Source: Oncomelania hupensis
Lineage: Eukaryota > Mollusca > Gastropoda > Littorinimorpha > Pomatiopsidae
Assembly: GCA_036898135.1 (NCBI GenBank)
Contig: JBAHVR010000295.1
Span: 62,001 to 126,000 of the forward strand
DNA: 64,000 bases
Direction: 5' to 3'
The notes below the pieces were generated by a model that worked only from the letters and a program-made list of their open reading frames with translations, did not search any database and was not told where the DNA came from. Shown here piece after piece: positions 21,861 to 33,482 of the stretch. The number at the start of each line of letters is the position of its first letter. The stretch's first letter is position 1. The position numbers and the translations under genes are program-made.

Positions 21861-22235
21861 ATAATTTTACTCACGGACTTTCTGATTTTTGCCAGAATGG
21901 TTCTGATGTGTTTCAGTAACCCTACGGTTGTTGGACATAAAAGGCGTTTGGAAAAATCATTTCTTCTGATCCAGAATACAGAATTTATTCAGCCAAATGA
22001 CTACACCATTGCAGATGGAAAGTACCCCCATGTTGGTCAACATCCATAACACATTCAATATCTTCATGACTACTGCCATAGCTCTCTCACACACAAGACA
22101 CTATAAAATACTAGAGCTGCCAGGTAGGATGATTATAAACACCCTAATAAACATTGTGAGCACAACCAAAACGCGATTACTTTTCTTCAACCAGATTACA
22201 CAATCTCAGTGTCAGAATCACACTATAGAGTAGGT

Positions 22236-22525
22236 GTAACGAAAGGGGATCATATCAAGAACGGCGTGTCTGCATGCGTGAATAATCTGCGTGTCCTCCC
22301 GCCTCACACTTTCTAACTCTCAAGAATACTTCTGTTGTCACACCCCCTTCTATTACTATAAACAAGAATCAACAAAGTTTACATAAGTACAGACAAATCA
22401 ATCAATAATAGGGAAAACATACAAGTAGTTTTGTACTCACGCTCTTCGTAGAGATAATCCGTGAATTATACACCATTCACAAAACACACATATAAAGTTC
22501 CAGTCACCGTCGACAAAGAGAGTTA
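22236..22525 (+). repeat. Dispersed repeat U, copy 2
   Basis: Matches 2815-3110 over the same ordered blocks (see that entry). Both copies precede purine- or pyrimidine-rich sequence. Confidence 0.5.
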
Positions 22526-22689
22526 CCCACAAGAGTCTCACTGAGATTAGGGTTCGTTGTGTCTTTTTTTGAATCCTCTGTCTCTGTCTATGTACTTTCT
22601 TTCGTTCCTCTCGTTTTCTCCTTGTCCTTATCTTTTATCTGTCCTAGGCTTTCTCCTCTCTTCACCGTCCCCTTCACCACCTCCAATCT

Positions 22690-23260
22690 TCCTCGGGGGC
22701 TGCCGCCGCTGCTATGCTGCTGCTGTTGCTGCTGCTGTGGCAGCTGCTGCTGCTGTTGTTGCTGTGGCAGCAGCTGCTGCTGCTGCTGTTGTGGCAGCTG
22801 CTGCTGTTGCGGTCGTTGCTGTTGCGGTTGCTGCTTCTTCCTCGTCGTCTTCTTCTTCGTCTTCTTCTTCCTCTCTTTCTTCGTCTTCTATCTTCGCCTT
22901 CTTCTTCCAGAAGCTTCTTCTTCTTGATTCTTCTTGACTCTCCTCCTCCTCCTCTTCTTCTTCTTCTTCTTCTTCTTCTTCTTCTTCTTCTTCTTCTTCT
23001 TCTTCTTCTTCTTCTTGTTTAATCTTCTCGACTCTCCTTCTTCTTCTTGATTCTTCTTGACTCTCCTTCTTCTTCTTCTTCTTGATTCTTCTTGACTCTC
23101 CTTCTTCTTCTTCTTCTTCCTCCCCTTCTTCTTCTGCTTCCTCTTCTTTCTTCTTCCTCTTTAGTCTTTGTCTGCTTCTCTTCTTTCTTCTTCTTCCTCT
23201 TCTTCCTCCGCTTCTTCTTCTGGCTCGAGGCCCCCAGCCGGAACTTCTGTAAACAGAGGA
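22690..23260 (+). repeat. Low-complexity (CTG)n / (CTT)n tract
   Basis: CTG/TTG-rich to about 22830, then CTT-rich with imperfect units GATTCTTCTTGACTCTCC repeated four times (about 22925-23105). Long Leu/Ser/Ala/Cys frames in three phases are products of the repeat, not proteins. Confidence 0.9.
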
Positions 23261-23327
23261 GTTTACCCCACTAAATGTCTTGATACATAGACTTTTTCTG
23301 AATTACCACACATACCTCTCTCTTCTC

Positions 23328-23914
23328 TGTGACGGGACCAGACCAGCAATATAATTCAAATCTCATATGTGTCGAACACAGTTCACACATACGCAAATTG
23401 TAAACTAATTATAACAACTGATTATTACATCTTGACGTCGATTAATTTCATTCACAAAATAAATATAATGCTATACATTGCAAGCTGAGGTTTCAACTTC
23501 AAATCAAATAATAATCCGACTTCAATTCGTTAATCAAAAATATACAACGATCCACCATCTCCCTATTACATCGTTCATACTACTATCAAAAGTTATTTAT
23601 TATTAATTTTATTACATAACCAATAGAATATAAACATTGTTAAATACTATTATGTTTATACTACAACATTTCAATGATAAACCAATATATACCTGCAGAC
23701 ACAGCTGCCAGAAGTTCAAACAACCACTCTGTGGTACAATCAAGAAGAGAATGACTATTTTTGAATGTACATTGGCTAGCCGTCACATGACTAGCTCAAC
23801 CAATCAGAATTTAGTTATCAATAAAAATAATATTAGCATTTATATCTTCTCACAGGAAGAGACTACAATACATAAAGTCATCGGACCGAAATACTATAAA
23901 ACCGGTCCGTGACA
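23328..23914. mobile_element. Possible solo LTR or MITE
   Basis: It starts TGTGACGGGACC and ends GGTCCGTGACA, a near-inverted pair that also satisfies TG...CA. A TATA-like CTATAAAA lies 20 bp from the right end. No target duplication was seen and the inside is AT-rich without coding. Solo LTR and MITE are both possible. Confidence 0.4.
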
Positions 23915-23970
23915 GTAGGTTACTTCTGTAATGAATTGAATACTACTTGTGTGATAGTACAGTAGTACTA

Positions 23971-24204
23971 CTAGACCTCGCTTGGCCAAATAATATTCTT
24001 GACAGAAGAATAATTTGAGCATAGTTGATCACCATACGTCACAACCATGGAATTAATCAATCCATTCACAAACCCTATTCTTGTCAATGAAAAGGTAGTT
24101 TGATGCATGACGTTAACACCAAGCAATCTACATCCGTTTCTACTTGACAAATGCATCAACAGCATTTTCAAGTCAGTGTTGATCTCACTGGCTCGCAACA
24201 ACAA
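23971..24204 (-). CDS. Possible exon of a multi-pass (chemoreceptor-like?) protein
   Basis: The minus-strand frame ends at a stop at 23971 after about 75 residues. It has INTDLKMLLMHLSSRNGCRL, then a hydrophobic segment TRIGFVNGLINSMVVTYGDQ. The order (amphipathic helix, then a short hydrophobic segment ending VVTY) faintly recalls the last segments of gustatory-receptor-like 7TM proteins. Acceptor-like TTGTTGTTGCGAG precedes it on that strand. No other exon was recognised; this is a weak call. Confidence 0.22.
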   Translation of the reverse strand: MLLRASEINTDLKMLLMHLSSRNGCRLLGVNVMHQTTFSLTRIGFVNGLINSMVVTYGDQLCSNYSSVKNIIWPSEV

Positions 24205-25303
24205 TTGCGCATGATTAAAAATCGCCCTGGCAATGTATTACATGATGCAAAAATTCATTTATTCTAATCCATATGCCAAATCAAGATGGCAGCATCCCTT
24301 TTCTACTCATACACCCTAAGCATCAATTTATCCTAAATTTATTTGTTTGAAGGTTGGTTATTGTATTGCGTTTTATTGTAAATTGTGGCTAAAGAAAGAA
24401 AGCATTTTGGTGGAGAAAAGAAACTTTGTTTTGAACTTCAAATGATAATATTCTGGACCCCGCATTTTGTAGCAAATTGAGTGTATTGTTGGAATAAAAT
24501 CGTACAGACCTACATACCTTTAAACAGGAAACCACCACAATCACAACACCCCTTTGGGCCGCCTGATAGTGCACGTCCCAGAACCGGCCGACAGAATCAA
24601 AAAGTAGTCCGTGAATTAGACCATCTGTGGCAACATTTTCTGGTATTTCTAAATAGTTCCTCAGACTTCACAAATGTGCAATCAATGCATGACTGAACCA
24701 ATATATGCTCAGGCTGCAAAAAGGAATTATTTCTCACAATAGATATTGTGCATGACCTGCAGCAAAGTATTGTTATACATTTTCTGCAATTGAATTCATG
24801 GCGGGCTCATAGTTACAAGGATTAGAGGGGGTCCAACAGTGTATCCCCGATGGTACATAGGTATTACTAAAAACAGATCAAGGGAAGCAACTTTTTCCCC
24901 CGGATCGCTAATTGCACACATATAAAAACAAGCTTTTAGAAACAAATAATGGTTAAGAAATATTTGAATATAAAAATAATTTAATGGTGTTTTAAATTCT
25001 TAAAAAAAAAAACATTTAAAAAGAATATATTAGTAGTACTTTATCTACACAGTACTACACATCACTCAGCAAAAGCAAAGTATGACAACATCTCAGTCAT
25101 AAACATGTATACCCAGTGGACAAGGAACAAGGGGGAAACGGGAGGGAAACAAAAGGAAAATTATTCAAACGCGCTGCATAAATTACCTGGTCTATGCCTT
25201 AAACGCTTTTAGTCTTTAAAATAGGCACATTATTAAAATATCCCTTGTGATAAACACACAAAAACACGCACACAAAAACGCGCACACACGCACGCTCACA
25301 CCT

Positions 25304-25338
<35 letters not shown>

Positions 25339-25447
25339 CCCACACACATTTTTGTAGAAAAGACGTTGTGATGACTGTCGTGAAACTCTACATACATTAT
25401 TTTGACACACTTACCATCATTTTGACATGTTGCCTTTTTTTTTTAAA

Positions 25448-25515
25448 GCTATCCCTAACCCTAGCCCTAATCCTTAACGTAACCCTAAGCCTAACACAGC
25501 CCTAACTCTAACGGA
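25448..25515. repeat. Degenerate telomere-like tract
   Basis: Series of CCCTAA-like units with variation (CTAACCCTAGCCCTAATCC), interstitial. A second such tract lies at 9.5 kb. Confidence 0.5.
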
Positions 25516-25766
25516 ACACTAATTTGACGTCAAAATAACGGGGCTGTCAAAAGAAAGTACGTAGAGTTTCAAGTGTATGTCAGATTAACGTCGTTTCTAC
25601 CTAGTCTTGTAATGGTGTTTTCGGCACTGCCTCAGCTGCTTAAAAGGCTGATTATAATTATTGTGGTTTTTTTTTTCTTCTCAAGACCCCGAATCCCCAA
25701 CATACTTACTTCTGACCCTGCAGTAGACCATTGTTGCACAAAACTTACAGAGGTTTGTTACTGGCC

Positions 25767-25816
25767 CATGTAGTGCAAAATCCCATGTAGTGCAAAATCC
25801 CATGTAGTGCAAAATC
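25767..25816 (+). repeat. Tandem repeat, three 17-bp units
   Basis: CATGTAGTGCAAAATCC occurs three times head to tail, the last unit one base short. No coding frame. Confidence 0.9.
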
Positions 25817-26204
25817 AGCAGGATACTGCTCGGTAGTCCAGTCTTCCACAAGAAAACGATACCCCACTCATTTTGTGCAACAATGGGATTTCTTCCAAAA
25901 CTATACCAACATATGCGAATCTTACTTTAAAATGTTGTCATCATAATGTTCATAATAAATTCTATCAAATAAGAAAATGTTAACATTTTGTCAATTTTTT
26001 CAGAAAATCCGTGGTTGCTCTTAGGAATGGAAATATGTACATGAATCAAAAGAATACTAATGTGGACAAAAACAACCGTTTTTAAGCTAAGCTCTTCGCC
26101 AGCCGGACTCCACACAAATAGAATGAGATGATACTTAGGACGGATTAAAGAATAAATTAGGGTGAGTGTTGGTCAAAATATTTAAAATTGGAAGTATGAA
26201 AAAT

Positions 26205-26488
26205 ACACTGATTAGAATTTTATTGAAAAAACGGAAACTTCGATCGTATGGCCACGTCACCAGATCATCAGGTCTTGCAGAGACCATCCTGCAAGGCACA
26301 GTGCAATGAGGTAGAAGACGAGGGAGACCCAAAAAGAGGTGGGAGGACAACATTCGAGAATGGACTGGTTTGACACTGAGCGAAACAATCAGGGTTGCTG
26401 AGGACAGGGAAAGATGAAGTACGCTGATTAAACGATCATCTGTGGTGCCCCTACGACCTCCGAGTTACGGGATAGGATAGGAAAGAAA
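26205..26488 (+). pseudogene. LINE A, 3' fragment (copy 5)
   Basis: Plus-strand last ~280 bp of LINE A (KRKLR, GHV-RSSGL, GRRPRRPKKRWEDNIRE-type region) with a stop and frame changes. It ends GTTACGGGATAGGATAGG. Upstream 26100-26204 is unrelated. Confidence 0.8.
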
Positions 26489-26571
26489 GAAAAAAGAAAA
26501 ATCGTTTCTTGGTCCGTGGGGTACGGGAGATAACTCGGTTCTAAGCCAATACAGTCTAAATATAGCAAAAC

Positions 26572-26572
26572 C

Positions 26573-26639
<67 letters not shown>

Positions 26640-26645
26640 TTGATG
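26572..26645 (+). repeat. (GAT)n microsatellite
   Basis: About 23 uninterrupted GAT units. The poly-Met and poly-Ser frames here are artefacts. Confidence 0.95.
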
Positions 26646-27694
26646 ACAATGATGATTGATAATATCATGTATTTATGTAACCGTCATGTGTTTAAATTGA
26701 AATGCAAAATAATTGTTCTTACTGAGAATCCAGAGCAAGATATCTATGCGCTGTCAATGAACATCATCATTATTATCGTCATCGTTGTCGATATCATCAT
26801 CATTATCACCAATTCAAAGCTGGCTCAACCTCATCCTGAAGTAGTCTACTCAGATAACGGCAACAGTAACAACAATAAAATGTGTTTTTTTAAAATAGAT
26901 TGGCGAGTACGGTCTAAAGGGAAGTAACAATATCACCGCAATAGGCTCGGTGAAGCGAAGGAGTTGTTTCCCTTTTGCTTATGTTCGCGTTATAATGTGC
27001 GCGAAAATGCACACACGATTGCACGCCCATCTAGTAGCTGATTGAAAACTTACACGACAACTGCTCAAGCGTAAATGCACACGCAATTACACGCGTTTTT
27101 ACCTACGAATTACATTAAAACTAGGAATGGGAAATGTCCGGAAATCTGTTCTAGTAACCAAAATAATTTAAAATAAATTGACAAATTTACAATGAAACCC
27201 TCGCCTCCCACACCCTCCCCTGCATCCAACCCTCCAAATTAAATGTTATAAGAATTTATTTATATAATTTTTTTTATTTTTTGGCGGGGGGAGGAGGGGG
27301 GGGGGGAACGGAAAAAGCTTTGTAAAACCCATGTAGCTATCTTATGAGTTATCTCTATTGTAGCCTTCATCTGGTTAGAGCTGAGATGTTCTGAAAATAC
27401 TAATTTGAGTAACAAAGTAGATTTATTTATAATTTTAGATCACGTTTGATCTTTTTTTTCTCTCTCTCTCTCTCTTAATGAGAATGCAGTTCGGACTGTG
27501 TGTTTAGTTATCTGAAAGTCTGAATCTATTTTTGTAAGATTTAGTTTACATCACTGAACAATACGTCATAGCTGACTTTCGTCATCTAAAACTCTTTAGG
27601 CCAAGATCCTCACTACAGCTTTGTTTTGTTTCTTTTCCAGTTTTTTTCCGTTTTTGATCACTACACTACCCTAAGTTTTCACAGCTACGCTAAG

Positions 27695-28810
27695 ATTTCG
27701 TTGGTCAGACTTTGGAGAACTGCATCACCGACATTAAGTCATGGATGACACTCAACAAGCTTAAGCTTAATGACGATAAAACCGAAGCCCTCCTCATTCA
27801 CAAGCACAACACCTCCTCTTCACTCTCGCCTCTCCCAACATCGCTTACAGTAGGGACAGCAAACATTCAGTTCTCATCCTCAGCAAGAATTCTCGGCTAC
27901 ATTCTCTCCGATGACCTGTCCCTCAACAACCACATCTGCTCTGCATACACGGCCATACGCCAAATCAGCTCCTTTCGCCACTATCTTACATTCCCTGCCA
28001 CCAAAACCCTAGTCTGCGCTCTCGTCCTTTCTCGTCTTGACTATTGCAACTCTCTCCTTGCTGGCTCCCCAAAACACATCATTGACAAATTACAAAAGGT
28101 TCAGAACTCAGCAGCCAGACTAGTATTCCGAGCTAAGAAACGCGATTACATCACACCTCTACTACATTCCCTTCACTGGCTTCCTGTGCAAGCACGCATA
28201 GAGTACAAACTCTCTGTTCTCTGTCACAACTTCTTCACAGATTCTTGTCCTTCCTACCTTGCTGATCTACTGTCTGTCTACTCCCCTTCACGCACTTTAA
28301 GATCTTCTGCTGACACTCGCACACTCAAGGTTTCCGTCACCCGCACTAAGACATACAGCCAACGTGCATTCGCTTACTCCGCACCTAAGCAGTGGAATTC
28401 CCTTCCCTCCCATATCCGCAACATACAATCAACACAAGCATTCAAAAAGGCCCTCAAAACCCACCTCTTCAAACTGCATTATTCAGATTGATTTGTATCC
28501 CGCTGCCATTCTCTCATCTTTTGTCTATGTCTGATCCGTAAGTGTATATACGGCTGTAAATATTAATATACTGTTTTTCTTCCTGGGCCTAACCGGGCAT
28601 ATAAATAGCTGTGAATAGGTTTTTGCTATTCTATTTCTGTCTTTTTTGTCATTTGTGCACATAGTTGTAAATAGTCTGTACCTTTACTATTCCGTCTTTG
28701 GTGTATTGTAGCAAAAGTGATGTTTTATCGAGTCCATGTATTTATATGTAATGACTATGTAAAGCGTGGTGAGCCTGGTCATAGGCTGGAGTACCCGCTA
28801 TATAAAAATC

Positions 28811-28890
<80 letters not shown>
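27695..28890 (+). mobile_element. L2/CR1-clade LINE, 5'-truncated
   Basis: Begins inside the RT thumb and runs through the C-terminus, a 3' UTR ending CCGCTATATAAAAATCTG and a (TTA)n tail (28811-28890). The tail and truncated 5' end are typical of L2/CR1 retroposition. It sits inside the inverted-repeat element 26995-29180. Confidence 0.85.
27712..28491 (+). pseudogene. L2/CR1 reverse transcriptase C-terminal region
   Basis: An open frame of 259 residues with the family's ordered motifs: SWMTLNKLKLNDDKTE (after the palm), LGYILSDDLS, LVLSRLDYCNSLLAG, LQKVQNSAARLV, LLHSLHWLPVQARIEYK, WNSLPSHIR and FKKALKTHLFKLHY at the end. The YADD palm motif and endonuclease lie upstream and are missing. 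The frame has no stop or shift, so this insertion is fairly young. Confidence 0.9.
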
Positions 28891-28891
<1 letters not shown>

Positions 28892-29180
28892 AGTAAAGAC
28901 ATAATAATAAATACAATTTATTATAATGTTTAATTTGGAGGTTGGAGGCATAAAAAGGTGACGAGGGTTTCATTGTAAATTATTTGTAAATTTATATTAA
29001 ATTATTTTGGTACTTCTCTTATTCCCGGACATTTTCCATTCCTAGTTCTTGATGTGACTCGTAGGTAAATGCGCCTGCAATTGCTGTGCATTTGCGCTTG
29101 CGCAGTTTGGCGTGTAAGTTTTTTCACAATCAGCTACTAGAAGGGCGCGCAATTGCGTGTGCATTTTCGCATGCTTTGAC

Positions 29181-29700
29181 GCTTTCCGCGTTCCATACGC
29201 GTATGACGAACAATGCAAGCTTGCCATAGAATGGATTGTGAGTAGAGAAGGTGGCTTGAATAATACAAGCGAAGTCAATAGAATGTAAAAATCTGAAATA
29301 CATGTATTACGGCATAGCTAATAATATAACGAAATCTAAAGAGAGACAACTCCCTGTAAAACGTGAAATTGTCCAATGCACGAAGCTGGGCTGTCAGTGT
29401 CAGACAAAATGAATGGGTGAAGGCGTGCGTGTTGGGGTGGAGTTACTGGAGAGAGACGATGGCGCCAGAGAAGAAAACGAAGTGCGTAAAACGTGGCATG
29501 TAGCTGAATAAACAATAATATTACTGAAATAAAGACAGACAAGATGCGTTAAAAGAAAATTAAAATAGGCCCCAAATAACAAAGAAAGGAAGAAATGTGC
29601 CTGCCCGACTTTCAAAGAGTGACTCTGTGTCGTCTGTTTGTCTGTGTATTTGTCTCTGGGTTTGTTTCTTCGTGTCTGTCTATGTGTGTTTGCGTCTGTG
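29181..29700. other. Stretch without recognised gene
   Basis: Short minus-strand frames only, with no domain. The 3' part (29620-29703) is T-rich and would be the polypyrimidine tract of the exon at 29704. Confidence 0.35.
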
Positions 29701-29703
29701 TAG

Positions 29704-29838
29704 GTCAGATTATTAAGCCCTCCTGACAAGAGCAAAAAAAAAGCTGATGACAGACCTCTAGCCAAGAGACTTTGCACTAATACTAAGCCAGCAGTAACTT
29801 TTAAAAAACAGAGCACCTTATCATCATTTTTCAAATAG
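29704..29838 (+). CDS. Possible terminal exon with a C-terminal PIP box
   Basis: After a long pyrimidine-rich run ending TCTGTGTAG, a 44-codon frame runs to a TAG at 29836. It is basic (SKKKADDRPLAKRLC) and ends KKQSTLSSFFK, an exact QxxLxxFF PCNA-interacting peptide at the extreme C-terminus, as in several DNA repair and replication proteins. No other exon of the gene was recognised upstream, where mobile elements intervene. The protein identity is unknown, and chance or a mobile-element origin remains possible. Confidence 0.35.
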   Translation, partial: VRLLSPPDKSKKKADDRPLAKRLCTNTKPAVTFKKQSTLSSFFK

Positions 29839-30180
29839 AGTATTGATTTGCTTTCTTATTTTTTAAATTAAGATTTTAATACTAGGAAGCAAGCTTGTTT
29901 GTGACAGTTGCCATAATCTTGCATATGTTGACACAAACCTATTCAGGTTTTTTTTTTCCAAGTAACAGTTTGTGTGTGTGTATGTGAACATTAGTCTTAA
30001 TAATAATATAAAAAATCATAATGTCTATCTATGAATGCCTGAACATTATGAAAAACATCCAAATTTATCTCTCACAAAAAGCATACTTTTGGGGTTTTAA
30101 ATGCTATAAAACTTTCAGCTTCAAGTCAAGAATTTTCCAGAAAAGAACTTTCCAGAAAAGCATCAAGATGGCTGACGTTT

Positions 30181-30420
30181 TGGCAGAAAGGTATTGAACT
30201 GAGTCTAAAAGGCAAACAACTGACGGAGTACGTCAAGTTCCAAGAGAGAATATTGCGTGAAGAAAGAGAAGAACAGCGACGGCGCGAAGAAAGAGAATTA
30301 GAAGAACAGCGTCGCCGAGAAGAAATAGATTTAGAACGGAAGCGTCTAGAAAGTGAAGAGCAGCGACGCCGAGAAGAAAAGGAAGAACAGCGTCAACGGG
30401 AAGAAAGGGAAGCGTCTTGA
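30181..30420 (+). pseudogene. Gag N-terminal coiled coil in shifted frame
   Basis: In a frame different from the main ORF one reads WQKGIELSLKGKQLTEYVKF followed by many Arg/Glu repeats (EEQRRREE, ELEEQRRREE). This looks like the N-terminal helix and coiled coil of the Gag. It ends at a TGA near 30417, and the main ORF takes over in the next frame with the same repeat (KRLEGERQYQLELARI). An ATG at 30168 is in the third frame. So at least one, perhaps two, frameshifts separate start and body. Confidence 0.6.
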
Positions 30421-33400
30421 AGGCGAGCGTCAGTACCAGCTAGAGTTGGCGCGTATCCAAAAAAATCAGCATGCGCCACAAGTCATCAGCGACCACATGG
30501 CTCCAAAATTGCCAGCGTTCGTCGACGGGAAGGACCAGATCGACTGTTATCTGGCGAGATTTGAAAGGTTCGCCGAAAGCTCCAACTGGCAACCTCGAGA
30601 CTGGGCGATTCGACTAAGTGCACTTCTGACAGGGCAAGCACTGGACACCAGACTGTCGAACGATGACGCCAAAAACTACGACGTCTTGAAAGAGGCCCTA
30701 TTGCATTGCTACAGCTTCACGGAAAAGGGCTACCGTAAACGCTTCCGTGAATGTCGGCCTTTGTCAGACGAGACACCAAAGCAATTTGTGGAGCGCCTGT
30801 CGTCATACTTACACAAGTGGGTGGAACTATCAGGCAAAGGGAAGTCTTACGATAGTCTCCATGACCTGATCGTGAAGGAGCAATTCCTCAATGCCTGTCA
30901 CAAGGACCTGGCGACCCACTTAGAATTACAGAAGCTGCAGACGCTTAATGATGTGACCGAGGTTGCTGAAAGATATCTCCTCGCTCACGGGAAGACGCTG
31001 GGGCCACCCAAGGCGACGAAACCATTTCAGAAGACTGGAAACCATGGGAACCAGATCCAGGGGGGCCAGACGAGCCAGAGACAGACGGACTCCACGCCAC
31101 CTCCCAGGGAAGGGCATTCAAGAGGCTGTTTCATCTGCAACGCTACAGACCACAGAGCGGCTAACTGTCCTAAAAGCAAAAGTAGCGGACAGCGGAGCAA
31201 TACGGACAATGCAGCGGCGGGCAACCGGCAGAGACGGTTCTCCAATCTACGGCAAACCAGTAGATCTGACCATCAAATGTGCGGCGGGAGCGTCATTCTT
31301 CCGAGTGAGACCGAGCGCACAGCTACTCCTGCGGACGTGCAAGAGTGCATGACCGATGGCAAACTCCTCCTTGCCAACGGGAAATCCATCCCCGTCGTCG
31401 CCAGCGCAGCGGTGACCGTCCAAAACATGCCTGTTTCCAAGGGACGCGTCGGAAATCATGAAGTGACTGTCCTAAGAGACTCTGGTTGCAGTGGGGTAAT
31501 CGTCAGAGAAGACTTAATCGCTAAAGAACAGTTCACTGGCGATTCAAAATGGACACTCATGGCCGACAGCAAATGTGTGAAAGCGCCAGTTGCGAAGATT
31601 CAAGTCAGCACCCCTTTCTACATAGGCAAAGTAGAAGCGGTTTGCCTGAAGAAGCCGCTGTATGATTTGATGATCGGGAATATCGACGGCGCGAGACGGC
31701 CCGACGACCCCGATCCAGAGTGGAGTCCTGTCTCAACCCAACGCGTCGAAGTTGTAGAGGAGGATCCGTTGCCATTTTCGGATGGAGACCTTACAGAGCT
31801 GCTACGGGACAATGTGGCTACTCCGGCTCAGCCCTGCCGACCAGAGATCGTCGGTGCTGTCACTACCAGGGCCCAGTCCAAGAGAGACAAGACGTCTATG
31901 CCACTGAAGGTCGCCGACAGCTTCCAAGCAGCCATCGTGGACAGAGATAAACTGATCCAGCTCCAGGAAGCTGATGGTACATTAAACAAGTACTGGAACC
32001 GCAAAGACCACGTGACAAAGGGCAGTGGCACGGTCAATTTCAAGGTGAAGGCCAAGATCCTGTACAGAATCTTCCAGCACCCGAGGGTCAACGGAGGTAA
32101 ACCACTACGTCAAGTCTTGGTACCGTTACCTCTAAGGCGCCAAGTGATGGAAGTAGCTCATGACTCCATCATGGGAGGTCACCTGGGCATCAAGAAGACG
32201 TCGGACAGAATCCAGGCAGCGTTCTACTGGCCAGGACTTCATGCTGATGTCAGCCGTTTTTGCCGATCATGTGACATTTGCCAGAAGACCATACCTCGAG
32301 GAAGGGTTCCTAAAGTGCCTATGCAGAGGATGCCTCTGATCGACCGACCTTTCAAGAGGGTGGCCTTAGACCTAATCGGCGAAATAAAACCTCCGAGTGA
32401 AGAAGGTCATCGGTGGGTACTGATTTTAGTGGACTATGCGACTCGGTACCCAAAAGCAGTGCCACTGAAGAAGATTGACACTGAAACTGTAGCAGAGGCA
32501 CTGGTGGACATGTTCAGTAGACTTGGAGTGCCTGAAGAAATTCTGACAGACCTCGGGACGCATTTCGTCTCTGACTGCATGAAGGAGGTCAACAGACTGC
32601 TGAGCATCCGGCATTTAATTACGACGCCTTACCATCCGATGTGCAACGGGCTTGTCGAAAAGTTCAATGCTACGCTGAAGTCCACCATGAAGAAACTGTG
32701 CAGCGAACAGCCCAGACAAAGGCATTGCTACATCAACGCCTTACTGTTCGCCTACAGAGAAATGCCGCAGGAGTCCACCGGCTTTTCTCGGTTCGAGCTG
32801 CTATACGGAAGAACCATCAGAGGGCCGATGCACATCCTGAAAGAATTGTGGACGAAGGAAGTAGACACTCCAGAGGTGAAGAACAGCTACCAGCACGTGT
32901 TTGAGCTACGGGAGAAGCTGGAGCAGACTCTCGAGATAGCCAGAGAAAACCTGAGGAAGTCCAAGGACTGTGGAAAGCACTACTACGATCGTAGGGCTGT
33001 GAACAGGAAGTTCAGACCTGGCGACAAAGTGCGGGTACTGCTACCTACCGAACACAATAAGTTGCTGATGCAGTGGAAAGGCCCGTACGAAGTGGAGACC
33101 GTGGTGGGAATCAACGACTATAAGGTGAAGGTCGGCCAGCATTCCAAGATAAACCACGCTAACCTCCTTAAGCTGTACGTGGAAAGGCCACCAGAGACTG
33201 TGCACGCAGCAACAGCAGCTGTGATCGACGACAGGTTTGACAGCGAGGAACTGTTGGAACTCGGAGACTTCCACAGCAAAGAAGGCATCAATGATGTTAA
33301 GCTAGGACCACGCTTGACGGAAGGTCAAAAGTTGGAGCTCAAGGACCTTATGGGCGAGTTTCCCCATAGCTTCAGCGATGTCCCAGGCTCTACGACTTTG

Positions 33401-33482
33401 GTCGAACATGAAGTCCACCTCACTTCAAATATCCCCGTTCGATCCAAACCCTTCCCGATCGCAAACTTGTTTTTTCCAACCT
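30353..33482 (+). CDS. Gmr1-like Gag-protease-integrase polyprotein
   Basis: Domains by residue of the 1043-residue frame: Gag capsid-like region with SCAN-like helices (about 45-215; WAIRLSALLTGQALD, FRECRPLSDETPKQFVERL), CCHC knuckle CFICNATDHRAANC (about 256-270), aspartic protease with LRDSGCSG (about 373), integrase HHCC finger (HDSIMGGH near 600, CRSCDIC near 636), DDE core with D670, D731 and E767 (35 residues between the last two), and a GPY/F module (WKGPYEV, about 908). The start ATG is not the true one (see the coiled-coil entry). The last five or so codons after 33460 belong to the inserted TIR element, so the stop is foreign. It encodes particle formation, processing and integration. 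Confidence 0.9.
33452..33460 (+). repeat. Target site duplication of TIR copy A (left)
   Basis: TTCCCGATC, repeated at 36429-36437. With the insert removed, the Gag-Pol reading frame passes uninterrupted from the GPY/F region side into the RT domain. Coding therefore continued here before the insertion. Confidence 0.9.

Larger units (their letters stand above)
24205..26200. other. Stretch without recognised gene, with simple repeats
   Basis: It contains a (CA)n tract at about 25255-25345, degenerate telomere-like CTAACCCTAGCCCTAA sequence at 25448-25515, and a 17-bp triplicate at 25767-25816. No coding domain was found. Confidence 0.5.
26995..29180. mobile_element. Inverted-repeat element containing an L2/CR1 insertion
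   Basis: About 250 bp at 26995-27245 recurs in reverse complement at 28925-29180. Paired blocks include GCGAAAATGCACAC, CTAGTAGCTGATTG, AAAACTTACACG, TTTACCTACGA, ACTAGGAATGG-AAATGTCCG and TTTACAATGAAACCCTCG. The arms are about 85-90% alike by eye. Between them lies a CR1/L2 LINE (about 27695-28890) plus poly-G and (CT)n stretches. The original element was therefore shorter, roughly 1 kb. Superfamily unknown; no clean target duplication seen. Confidence 0.7.

Noticed and set aside
22557..23274. Long Leu/Ser/Ala/Cys-rich frames in three phases
   Set aside because: Products of (CTG)n and (CTT)n repeats; no phase is favoured and there is no splice or start context.
25767..25816. CRISPR-like array
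   Set aside because: Three 17-bp units without spacers in an animal genome; a simple tandem repeat.
26465..26927. Poly-Met, poly-Ser and poly-Ile frames
   Set aside because: Trinucleotide microsatellite read in different frames.
30926..33274. Minus-strand and alternate-frame ORFs across the Gag-Pol region
   Set aside because: Shadows of the polyprotein frame with no domain similarity.
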